Source: Tetmemena sp. SeJ-2015 | Taxonomy: Eukaryota > Ciliophora > Spirotrichea > Sporadotrichida > Oxytrichidae | NCBI GenBank assembly: GCA_027382625.1 | Contig: JAJKFJ010021608.1 | Location: forward strand, 160,445 to 224,444 | Direction of reading: 5' to 3' | DNA length: 64,000 bases | Part shown: positions 46,901 through 56,929 of the stretch, in pieces | Position numbering within the stretch: the first letter of the stretch is position 1 | Layout: each line of letters begins with the position of its first letter | Program-made: the position numbers and the translations under genes | The notes under the pieces: model-generated | What the model saw: only the letters and a program-made list of their open reading frames with translations | Databases searched by the model: none | Told to the model about the DNA's origin: nothing

Positions 46901-47542
46901 AATTATTTATGCTTTACTGCTGTCTAGTTAAAGTCCGCTCTTGACAGAGAGCTCACCTTGATTATTTTTATTGTGGACCGCTTTTCTAGATTTATTCATA
47001 AATGGAATGACACCTTTATCTCCTCCCATTTAAAGCTATATAAACATTTAACCATAGATAGGTTTGAAGTTTGCTGTTGAATTAACTGATTCTTGGAATT
47101 AAAGAACCCTTGCTAAGTTCCGCTCCATCCAGATACCTCACTTTCACTTTCATTACAAATATAATCTTAAAAATTTAAATTCCATTTCATTCTTAAGACT
47201 TTACTTAACCTGCGTGAAAGGAGATAAAGTGAATTCTTTGTTGATTGGTTAATTAAATTGCACTCTAAACTAGGGTAAATTCATTGATTGATTCCCATTT
47301 TCAACGGAAGCTCTCCCCGATTCAAAATTAAGTAATGACTGCTTTACTAGCTCGTCATTGAATGATTGATTTTCTTTGGCCTTGCTTTCACCTTCGGGCT
47401 GTGTCCTGTTTTTGTAGGCATTCATAATGCTGTGATTTGTCTTGCTTTATAAATTTTGGCAGTACTCAAGCGAACTAGGAGTGTGAGTCTGTATTTGCTT
47501 TTAAATCAGCTCGTCAAAGTTATTACTCGACCTCATGAACAT
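43992..47542 (-). CDS. Long Q/N/S-rich disordered protein with several small IESs
   Basis: ATG 47542 (MFMRSSNNFDELIQKQIQTH) to TGA 43994-43992, ~1,050 residues. IESs restoring frame: 37 bp, pointer AATGAAA (47191-47185/47154-47148); 26 bp, pointer ATGG (47055-47052/47029-47026); 35 bp, pointer TCAAAATA (46364-46357/46329-46322); ~45 bp, pointer AAATC near 46040-46100; 105 bp, 11-bp pointer TATCTGAGTGA (44186-44176/44081-44071). More frame changes at ~45.9-46.0 and 45.4 kb imply others. Sequence is dominated by Ser, Gln, Asn and Lys, with GSPLSGQISGQAFVSGAQDL and EDSFMSFRISNPFQ as recognisable stretches. No domain. It may be a scaffold or regulatory protein; that is a guess from composition. 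Confidence 0.8.
44082..44186 (-). other. 105-bp IES with 11-bp pointer TATCTGAGTGA
   Basis: Direct repeat at 44186-44176 and 44081-44071 (minus strand). Length divisible by three and no TGA, so the insert reads through as a hydrophobic peptide (HLIFIFVANIIY). Excision gives VQLYLSEKFQSNLNLDSR. Confidence 0.7.
46322..46364 (-). other. 35-bp IES with 8-bp pointer TCAAAATA
   Basis: Pointer copies at 46364-46357 and 46329-46322 (minus strand); the range given includes both. Removal joins SSHIPQN to SQRILKIRLSRDN in frame and switches to the frame that stays open downstream. Confidence 0.75.
47026..47055 (-). other. 26-bp IES with pointer ATGG
   Basis: Pointer copies 47055-47052 and 47029-47026 (minus strand). 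Joined frame SNLSMGGDKGVIPFMN. One of the shortest inserts in the window. A 17-nt GT-AG intron at the same place would also keep frame, so the assignment is not unique. Confidence 0.55.
47148..47191 (-). other. 37-bp IES with pointer AATGAAA
   Basis: Pointer copies 47191-47185 and 47154-47148 (minus strand). Joined frame QSLKNESESEVSGWSG; unexcised DNA hits TGA. Confidence 0.8.
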
Positions 47543-47847
47543 AGATCTCTAGGAATATTCTTTCTCTTGCGATGGGGCAGTGCTTCTCTAAAAGCAGTCC
47601 TATTTGTCTCAATTATTTGCATGAAGAGTATTTTGTAAACCTGGCATATAATTTGATTGGTGTTGTAGCAGTAATTGATTCTCCATCGAAGACAAAGTGA
47701 AGTTTAATATTTTTCCTCCAATTTTATAAAATTTAATGAATAAGAAGGGAGATTCACTCAAATGTAGTAGTAATTCAATATAAAATTCAAATAGATTGGC
47801 AACAAAATAAAAATATACTTCACAATTCAAGCAGCTATTTCATCATC

Positions 47848-50846
47848 TCATTCATTCTGTTGGCTCACATGCTCAATAGGCTCGCATCCCATCAAGTCTG
47901 CGTTGTAGTCTTCATCCTCATTTTCTTGCTGGCATTCATTGTTCTGATTTTATTGTTAGCTAGCTCCTCCAGCCAAGCTTGCTGAGGTGCCTGGTCTCTG
48001 AACTTAGTTGTTAGAATCCTTTACAGTCTTTTGAGTAAAGTAGAAAGTCTTGAAATCCTTGTTGCCCTGACACTAACCTTGATAGATCAACCCAAAGAGT
48101 CTGTTCTTTGAAGCATCCGTGTCGCAATACTGCTCGATGAATTCTTCAATCGTCAAATAACCTCCACCAACTCTTATGATGATCTATTCCCAATTAAGTA
48201 ATTAATATATCAATCTCATTCGCAAATATTCCTTCAATAATCTTTCTCAATTTTCATGAAAACTCTCTTCTTTCCATATTTATAGATTCCCTCACTTTCT
48301 CTTTCAAACTTCATATAGTCTCTCAATTTGGCAGGAGCACTGTTGATATACTCTGCAAGTCTCTTATCAACTGGGTCATCCTTCACTGCATGATACACAA
48401 AGACATCAGGAGGAACATAGGCATTAGCGTTGCTCTACAGCTGTCTAATAACTTCTCTCAAATGCTCAAGCTCATCATCTCTTTCCTTAAGCTGTTGCAA
48501 CAGCTCAAGAGATGTCTTTTAGGCTTCTTGGCACTTTTCTTCCACTTCAAGCAGATAATTGGTGCAAACCTCCAAATCAGCCTTGTACTTATCTTTGACT
48601 TGCTGAAGCTTGTGATATGCAACGCTCACTTATTCGACTCTCTGTTACATGTCTTCTCTTGCAGCTAGGATTTACTCAAGTGCCAGTACTTTACCGTTGA
48701 GATCTAGATTTTCCTGAGTAAGATTCTTGATGACTATATCCTTCTCAGATTTTTCTTGGAAGAGTTCGTTAAGTTCTTGATTTAAGTTGTTCCTCTCATT
48801 TGCAATCCTATCATACTTATTTAATACTTTTATGGAGATATTATAATACTCCTGTTGCATGCGCTGAGAAATCTATTGCTGCTCCTCAACTGCACATTAA
48901 ACTTTGGCACTGAGTTAGTCCCTCTCAAGCTTTAGTCTTTCTTGCTCCTGCATCAACTGGGAGTTCATCTCTCTCACATTTTCAAGTCTAATTACTTTAG
49001 TCTTCTCAACCTCTAACTAGGCTTCTCTCTAGTCTAATTCTCCACTCACAGTTTCTAACCGCTCTCTAAGCTCTGCGATTTCTTGCTAAGCTTCAACTAA
49101 CTAGTTTCTGATTCTCTGTTATCTTTGACCACCATCTGTTAGTATTAAGATATGAAATGTGTAATATACTCTCTGCTTCTCGTTAATGATAACTTGAACT
49201 CTTTCATTATACTCTCTTCCTTGAGACTCGCATAGCTCATTCATTATTTCAAACTTTCTCTAGAACTCATTTCTCATAACAAATTCTCTTTCAAACTTCA
49301 AAATATTAACCTCTTATACACACACTCATGAAAATTAAACTTGTCCTTATAGTCAACCAAATTGTCTCTTCTCGAGTTTAGTGCTTGCAAGGACTCTCTC
49401 AACTTCTGACTTTTCATGCTTTGTCTAATCTTGCTCCTCCACCTTCTTGCTGAACATCTCTGTGATAATAAGGATCTGCTTGCTTCAAACTTTAATTTTC
49501 AGCTACTAGAATCTCCTAGTACTTTCCATTCTTCTGCTGCTCCTCTCTTACTCTCTCGCCAGCTTCTTCTGATTCTTAAATTAATTAAAGATTGGTTACA
49601 AATATACATGACACCTCTTCTGACTTGCGCTAAAGTTCGGTGCGAGAAGCTTCACTCTGCTCATACTAAGTTTGAAGATTCGAGCGCTCTTGATCCACGT
49701 TTTCGTAGAACTTTAACTTCTCGTTCAAAGCAGTTAGAGCTGATTTCAAGTTTTCTTGATTCAGTCTCTCCTCATAGAGATCAAGAGGAATCGCCTAAGT
49801 GCTTGCCAAATGATTTAACGGAATAAAGTTTTTCTAATTGAATGGAGACAAAGCAGTTGAATAATAAAGTTTAAGAAAACAAAATCATTAATGATATTGA
49901 TTGAATTGCCCATTCTATGAGGAGTTTGAGCGTTTTCTTTCTGGCCTCTAGTTTTGGATTTGGTGTTACCTCCTAAAAATTAAATTAAAACTGACTAGAG
50001 ATAGAAATAACTTACTTTGCCTCGAGCTATTGCCGTTTTTAAGTCCTGCACCTTGGCTTGCGGATCTTGAGCTTCCAGCGACTTAGCTCTAATAGCAGCT
50101 TTGCACAGTTGAACCTGGCTGGGTAAGACTCTGAATTTGTTGAGAAAGACTTTGAACGAAATTCTATTGATGGCCCTGTGAGGATTGCTTTGTTGACTTG
50201 GAAGAGGAGTAATTCTCTTGTGGGGTCACCTGAAGTTAGCAAGGCTACTCAGGAATTTCCTAAAAGACTTGTTGTTGGGGTGATGCAAACAAGTGAGTTT
50301 GCATAACTGGCTGAAGCTACTGATAATAAGTGGCTTAATATAACAAGGCATATTTGATAGTCAATTGTTGATTTCTAGGAGCCAGAATGGAAGGTGGAAG
50401 ACTGGGCAGATGATGATGGCTGTATTCTGTTTGAAGAATCTTTGAGAATATTGGCTTGCTGAGAGTGATGGAAATTTCCAACGCTCTTCTGATTGACTAG
50501 CCCACCTTGAACTCCATTTTGTTTACTGAAGTTGATATATAATACGAACTGAGGAAAACAATAAATTATTGATGGTGTTTTCTCTACTGTGGAGTTGCGA
50601 TTACTTTTGGCTTTGAGTCTTGGTAGGTGTCTTTAAATTCGACTATCTCAAATATAAACCTAACTTCTATTAATCAATTCATTATCTCTGACTTTTGGCT
50701 GTTTGTAGATTCGAGGCAGAGTTGGAAGGTTGAACATTCTGCTGGTTCCTTTGCTATGAAGGGACTGCGAATCCTTGATTGGTGGAATTAGCAAAAACTC
50801 CGCTATTTTCGCTGGAAGTGCTGTTGTTGATCTGTAAGTTTAGCAT
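47848..50846 (-). CDS. Coiled-coil protein with C-terminal GAS2 domain
   Basis: ATG 50846 (MLNLQINNSTSSENSGVFAN) to TGA 47850-47848. The N-terminal ~250 residues are Ser/Gln/Asn-rich and disordered (50.85-50.05 kb). A good GTAAGT splice donor follows AIARGK at ~50.02 kb. From 49.8 to 48.5 kb is a long acidic/basic coiled coil (LTALNEKLKFYEN; RERLETVSGELDQREAQLEV; ERNNLNQELNELFQEK). Next comes ADPVD-like DDPVDKRLAEYINSAP, then the GAS2 module: SEGIYKYGKKRVFMKIEKD, an interrupting insert (~48.19-48.25 kb), then IIIRVGGGYLTIEEFIEQYC. The R-V-G-G-G-Y core and following helix are the GAS2 microtubule-binding signature seen in GAS2 and spectraplakins. A Gln/Asn-rich tail ends the protein. Likely a microtubule-associated protein of the cortex or basal bodies. 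Small frame breaks at 49.6 and 49.45 kb imply further IESs or errors. Confidence 0.85.
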
Positions 50847-51044
50847 TGACAAATAAATTTAATTAAACTGAATAAATAGTCGCTACACGTTGAAACCCAA
50901 AACAACCTAATTTAAAATTTAAATCAAGCTGTTAAACAAATGCACACAAAAATCATAACTAAGAGAGTGGTGGATAATAGGGGAGGATATAGAAACTCAA
51001 GAAAATAGAGAATAAATTAAATTAATTATAATCCAAGAAATAAC

Positions 51045-51964
51045 ATGAACAGAAGCGGAGGAGATGCAACTGGCGGAGTTCAAACAGTAAGTCCCAAATC
51101 TGTCTCTATAAGCCTCCTCTTTCTAAATTTGGAACTTACCATTTTTGTCATTGTCTATAAAATACAGAGTTTTTATAAGCTCGGTCAAATTGCGAGGAAG
51201 ATAAGAAAAATATTCGTAGCAAATAAGAAGAAGAAGTGTTTTTCGAATATTTACACTCTTAAAAATTAGTTTGACAAAGTCTCACCATGAATTTGATGAA
51301 ATGACTTTAACAGTCTATATAGCTAACAATTATCAAACTCGTATCTTATATTCTCTATTTCCTATTTTAAAACAAGGCCAGAAGCAGTTCAGACAAATAA
51401 CTTGTAGCCCTCGTAAAAAGGCAAAGGAAATCAATAGTCGCCTAGGCTAAGCTAAAAACAAGGCAATTCGCCCATGCTTTCTGGAAGAGCAAATAACAAT
51501 TCGAAGATAGCCAATTATAATCAAAATTCCACTCTCATCCATGATAGCAATTCAATTAATATGAGTCAGCTTAATGCCGGCCAGCAAAATGAAAACTAGC
51601 CTCCTTTTTAATAGACTTCCATATTTTATATATTCTATTTGTATTTAGACAGGTATGTATGTTTGCAAGCTTCGCTTAGACTCTATATATATATTTCATT
51701 TGAGGCAGTTTAAAAAGAGGCATTATAATATAATATGATTTTGGTGGTTTGCTATATTGAAGCTTTGTCTAGGTAGACATGCGCAGAGACAGGTTTGGAA
51801 ACTGGATTAAGTTTGGTTCAAAGCAGCACCGCATAGTGTTCCGTGACTAAGTGGACCGTGGCAATGGCGTGGCGGACATTCATGAGGTGGAGAGCTACAA
51901 AAAATACAATGTGATGAGCGACATAGATGATGACACCTTCAAGTGCAAGTGTTCTATTTTCTGA
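51045..51964 (+). CDS. Small protein with C-terminal CaaX-type motif
   Basis: ATG 51045 (MNRSGGDATGGVQT), an insert 51087-51167 that can be read as an 81-nt GT-AG intron or an ~80-bp IES with pointer ACAG, then Glu/Lys-rich and Ser/Asn/Gln-rich coding (SPMLSGRANNNSKIANYNQN near 51.5 kb). After a further AT-rich insert (~51.63-51.77 kb) the last piece reads DMRRDRFGNWIKFGSKQHRI, then VFRDQV...VESYKKYNVM and ends KCKCSIF-stop (TGA 51962-51964). Cys-Ser-Ile-Phe at the end fits a CaaX prenylation signal, with another Cys two residues upstream for palmitoylation. The R-D-R-x-G-N...K-x-G-K-x-H-x-I-x-F-R-D stretch resembles a family common in ciliates; its role is unknown. It is the only plus-strand gene between 30.3 and 61.7 kb. 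Confidence 0.7.
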
Positions 51965-51999
51965 GCCCAATAGAGGGATTCCTAGACAGCAGTACTTAA

Positions 52000-53870
52000 G
52001 CAACGTTAATAAATAAGGCTCTGGCTCAATGCACGTGAAAGAATAGTTTGAGGCATAATTTTCAGACGTTTCATCAGTCTTCAATAAGAGAGAGATTAGT
52101 GCAAGCAACTATTTTTAAAAATGGAGTAGATTTTATAAACTCCTAAGAAAGGATTTGAATATTGATAGATTTGATGGTTGATGGTTAAGTCAGAGCTTAT
52201 ATAATAATATGATCAAAGAAGAGATGAGAAGGGAGAAGATGATTCATCATAGTACAATGAATTATTCACACTATCTGTTCTATTCAGTTTTATTAAATAT
52301 AAAGAACGTTAATCTTAAACATTAACGCTTAGCAGCATTTATAAAAGCTTTCCAAATAAATAACTTTTGAGGAAAATTTTTCCTTGTTAAATACTTAAAT
52401 TAAGCTATTAAAGTTTGAAAGTACTCTTGCTATATTCTAAGTGCAAAAATACTGTTCAAACTTTTGAACTTTTACTACATTAGCTCAATTTTAATATTGC
52501 AAAATCTTAGAGAGTAGGATATGGTAGTTTGGCCGCAAATCTATCTACTCTCTTAGAGATGAATCAATTATCAAACTCTTTAGAAGTTGCTTATCAACTT
52601 CATCATTTTGTTTATTAAATAAAAATCATGACTTGCATTTAAGACTAATTAGCTTACTGCATCTTTCATTTTCATAGTGTGCTCTAATTTGTAATTAATC
52701 ATCTTACTTAATCCATTTTAACCAAGCTTATTAAAATATTTCACAAAATATGGCTCAATTTCAATTTTTAGCTTATTAAAATTTATCATTTTTAAATAAA
52801 AGAATGAAATTTTTTAATAAGCTTTGAAAGAGGATTAACTGAGAGATGTGATCCTAAATTACCTTTCTATGTATTTAGAGTTGAATCTTAATGCTAGTCT
52901 ACGAATATGATATAATTTCTATGCGAAAAAGGAATGGAAACATTATAAATGATGCTATCTGTATTATAGCTGAGGAGTAGTTGCTGTCTTTCCTTTCAAA
53001 AGCAGCCTTGTCAGAGCAAAATACATTTTTTAATTAAATGTAAAGAGCTTTAGCTTCTCTCAACTACTTCAAAACTTTCAAATTAAGTACTGATATGCAA
53101 TTTTTAAACATGCATGATGTCTAGTTGATCCTCTATCATTTTCTGGGCCTTACTCAAAACTAATGTACTTAAAAATAATTTTGCTCAAAAGCTAATCTTC
53201 ATTCTATTCTCTGATCGATTTATTTCCTCTGAAGTTGCACATAAGCTGGAAATTTAATTAAAAAAAAAAGCTTCTTGATTTGATTGGAAGCGAAATTAAA
53301 AATTTGAATTGAAAATAAAATGTATAAAAATTAGTGATAAAGTTGTAGGGGTACTTTAATTTATTATAACAAAGAAAAAAATACTTAAATTTATTTTTAT
53401 TAAAAATTATTCTTTTTTCTTTTGGAATAGCAAAAATCAAGTTTAAAAGCCTTTGAAAACCCCACTGTAAATTTTTGCAATTTTTACTAAATATTCCCAT
53501 TAAATAAAATAATAATAAATAAAAATAAAATTAAATATAAATGTCCACATTTAAAACGGCAGGAATAGCATCATTTAGTTATTTTTGTATTTATTTATAA
53601 ATGTCTTAAAATGAATTGAAATTAAATCTAGGCTTGACTCTTTTAGAAAGTTCTTCAGACAAATACGACCCCTGAGACGGGCATCTTCCTCTCTTCATTT
53701 TTATTCTGTTAATTCTCTACTTATTTAGTTTGATTCAATATAAGATATTGTAAATATATTTAGTAGTATTTTTACCACTCTTTTAATTCTAATTTTGTTT
53801 TTATTTTTTACTAAATTTTCTAAAATCAGAATCCTCTACTTCCTCCCCTTTCTTTAAATTAATTTTATAG
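52000..53870. other. AT-rich interval, nothing firm
   Basis: Mostly AT-rich. Short frames on both strands do not look coding. A minus frame at 53500-53258 is Lys/Phe/Asn homopolymer-driven and was not called. Confidence 0.5.
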
Positions 53871-53879
53871 GTCAAATAT

Positions 53880-56237
53880 TTTTTATATCTTAGCTCTTAA
53901 TTTATCGCTCTTTGCAATTTCTGGTACTAGCTAAAGAAAATATATAAATGAGCTTAAACAATTCAACTGCATCTTAATTCTTAGAGTGGGAAATGCATTT
54001 AGGCTTTCTTGTGCTATATTCTTTTCTCTTATTTTAGGAACTTTTCTATGTTTTTATTTCTTTTTCACCTCCCTCATAATTTGAAGATGTCTTAACATCT
54101 TTATTTTTTAAGGTAAACTACGTGGCCTGAGGTGATTGCTAATTTTTGGACATATCTGTCTCAGATTTTGCCTCATTCTCTCTCCTTAACATTCAGTACT
54201 TAAAATTAATGAAAAGCATATATTTCCTTTGAACAAGCTGATGCTTAGGCTCTAAAGTATAAGGGTAGTTATTTTAGTCTGGGCTGAATTTCATATTATC
54301 CTATTGAGATTTGGTCTTCTTGCTATGTGCAGTTTGAGGGCTGGTCCTCTAAGTGATAACTACTTTGAAAAGATGCTTTATCAAGGATTCTAGAAGGAAT
54401 TGCTCTTGCAATTTCGTTATAGTGAACTTAGCTATCAGGGCAACTACGCTCGCTAACCCTCCAGTCAAAGATATACAATCCATAAAGCTTTTCACAGTGC
54501 TTGTAAAAGATAAATAATAGAGAATAATTTAAGTGCGAGTGTAGACGTCTTGGTAGGGAGAAATAATAAAGTAAAGACCTAAATTAGGAATAGGACCTGG
54601 CTTAATTGTACCTCCATAAGTTGCTGATCTCACTACGTCTAAATACGAATAGTACTTATTTCTATACACATATTTTATATATTTAAACTATAGCAGAATT
54701 TAAATTAGAATTGAGGATAGTTAAAAATAAGTTAGGGTTTGCCGAATGTGATTTCTAACTACGTTTAATTAAAGCTGATTCGATAGGCTATCTAAATTAA
54801 AATTTGAGTTGATTCTCTTGTAAGTTTAAAATATAAAGAAAATTTTATTTGATTAATTAAAAAATCTTTTTAAAACACTTCTTTAAAGAAAAATCTTGAA
54901 CATTCCTTTATTTAATTTTTTCAACTCAAATTTTCCTCCTTAAAAGAATTAAAAAAGCTTGATTCCCTATAATTTTAGATCTTTTCCATAGAATAAAGCT
55001 TGAAATTTTTTGATCTTCTATGTTACTATTTGACTTTATTAGATTTTGTTTTATAGACTAATTATGCTATCAATTTAATTGTTTTGTATATTTCCTATCA
55101 TGGATCCAAACCAAGAAAATGAAAATAAAAGAATCTTATGTGACTACAGTATTTTCTTGGATATAGATATCTTATGCACAACCTAGCTCATAGGCTAGAG
55201 AGTATATTAGAGTCGTGTATTACTTCTTTATTGGATTTTTGTCCATCTCAAAGGCGTCAAAGTAAACCAAATCAAAGTTGTTGTTATCATTCCTAATATA
55301 TTTTTTTTCAATTGATTAAAATATTTTATTATAACTTAAAAGTTTAGCTTGTCATAACTAATACTCCGGCAAGTGTCGCGTCAAAAGCAGCTTTAATATC
55401 TTCGCTAGTTGCGCAAGTAAAATTATGGCCCTGATCTAACATAAAAAAAAGTAATTAAACACATAAAATATTTAATTATAAAGCAAAAAAATAGAATATG
55501 AAAAAGATCTGCAAGAGTTTGATTATCACATGGCACTACACTGAGAGCATACTGACTTGATTTGCCAGTCTGTGATCCATAGATTTCTAAGTCTATGTTT
55601 TTAGGGCACAAATAAGAAGTAACGCTCATCTTCTCAATCACATTTTAGTCTCCTCCAAATCATTTTATTGATATTAACATTTAAAATAATCTGGTGGTGT
55701 TGCAATATTCAACATCTGAGAATATCTACTCCGCCATCATTTATCCCTAACTGTCATAGGCAACTTATATTTGGTACCATTAAATGCTGTAATACCTCAG
55801 TGGATTATCCAGAATTTGTTGAGGGTCTTCCAACCCATAAATATTGAAGTTCACTGCCACGTCAAATACCTCTAAATCCAATTTAAGTGTGGAATCGTCC
55901 ACAAAAGTGTCTTTGTAAAAAGTCTTTCTAAAAGCAATTATAGTTGAGATTAAATTAAAATCGATGATTGATTCAAATAAGTAATGGAAAGTTCCAACTT
56001 CGTGGCTGTTGAAATCACAGATACACTCCTCGATCTGCAGCTTGTTCAATTGCTTATCAAAGTTTTATTTGAGTTTCTTCTTTAATAATCTTCACAGCTG
56101 CTCTCAGAAGTGAGATATGAGGAGCGCATATTTCTTATCCTTAAATATCTTAAGTTTTTAAACTTGTGTCACTTATAACTCTGTATTGAGCGCTCCCACG
56201 CAAAAATAGCTAGGATATAAAGTTCTTAGAATTTCAT
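53880..56237 (-). CDS. Membrane protein of a ciliate family (large exterior domain, C-terminal membrane region)
   Basis: Coding pieces in order: a possible start ATG 56237 (MKFQELYILAIFAW) in the dispersed-repeat region; 56050-55692 (STLKLDLEVFDVAVNFNIYG, SIQWYQIQVAYDSQGQMMAE, YCNTTR); a 30-bp IES at 55662-55691 (pointer GATT) that removes an in-frame TGA and joins NTTR to FGGDQNVIEK; 55660-~55490 (MSVTSYLCPKNIDLEIYGSQ); 55430-55320 (KAAFDATLAGVLVM); 55290-55100 (NNFDLVYFDAFEMDKNPIKK; IYIQENTVVTQDS); 54680-54190 (ISPYQDVYTRT, then the hydrophobic TGGLASVVALIAKF). A Lys/Ser-rich tail runs to ~53880. About 550 residues in all. The pattern of an exterior domain, a Y-x-R-T motif and a late membrane segment matches a conserved uncharacterised ciliate membrane family. 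Confidence 0.7.
55662..55691 (-). other. 30-bp IES with pointer GATT
   Basis: GATT at 55691-55688 and 55661-55658 (minus strand). Excision removes TGA 55662-55660 and gives CNTTRFGGDQNVIEKM. Confidence 0.75.
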
Positions 56238-56290
56238 GCTGAATCGAATGGTCTAATAATTATTTAAATTGGAGACACTTCAACTACCTA
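55960..56290 (-). repeat. Dispersed repeat, copy 3 of 3 (5' end of the membrane-protein gene)
   Basis: Shares its sequence with 31690-31990 and 34190-34500. The downstream frame (FDKQLNKLQIEECICDFNSH) also has counterparts in copy 1 (FDKLSNKM...INYFNCHEV) and copy 2 (FDKLSNKLQ), so at least ~110 codons of coding sequence were duplicated with it. Confidence 0.7.
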
Positions 56291-56299
56291 TTTAATTTG

Positions 56300-56920
56300 G
56301 TATTTTAATTTAAATACTAATTTAATTATTTTTTCTATTAAATTTCCATCTATATTAATAATTAGCAATATACATATAATTCTCTAAATATTACTCTTCT
56401 TGTGATAAACATCTACCAGGCCGTAGATAAAGAAAGCAACTATTATTGCTCTAAAAAATATTGTAGCGAAACCGCCAAGGACTGTCTGATATGTTTACCT
56501 CCCCTTATATTTAAAAGATATGGGCGCGCCATACATATCGACATGCTTTATCCATATTAAAATTTTTTTCAGAAAGTAAAAATTTTAAAGTCCAAGTCTT
56601 AAGTTTGTCCTAAAATCTCATGGGAATAGCTGAAAATCTATGATTTTTATTTTAAAAATTATTTATTAGCTTTAATAAAAAATATAAGAATAGAGTTTAG
56701 ATAATCTTCAAACGACCTTATGTATATGTATTTGAATTTTCTATATTCTATTTCTTAATTTATTTATTAGACTATTCTATTTTATCAAATTAAGATGTAT
56801 AAACTGCTAATTAATTAATATATGTATATTTTTGCTTAATTCTCTAAATTATTTGGTTCAATTCTAATTAAGAAATTGAAATATAAATCATCATACTTTG
56901 TTCTGCTACCTCCGTTTATC
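56300..56920. other. AT-rich interval, nothing recognised
   Basis: No coding or repeat signal. Confidence 0.5.
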
Positions 56921-56929
56921 GTATTCTTA

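Noticed and set aside
49416..49826. 136-codon plus-strand ORF
   Set aside because: Antisense shadow of the GAS2 coiled-coil gene, whose minus-strand frame is clearly the coding one.
53258..53500. Minus-strand 80-codon ORF
   Set aside because: Composed of Lys/Asn/Phe/Ile runs from AT-rich DNA; no sign of selection as protein.
15818..55662. In-frame TGA codons where tryptophan would fit (about 15820, 18079, 39026, 55662), suggesting TGA might encode Trp
   Set aside because: At 39026 and 55662 the TGA lies inside a small insert bounded by in-phase pointers (TTTTAA, GATT), and excision removes it. Trp positions in the clear genes are TGG throughout (eight of eight in the Pmp gene), and every gene with a clear end stops at TGA.
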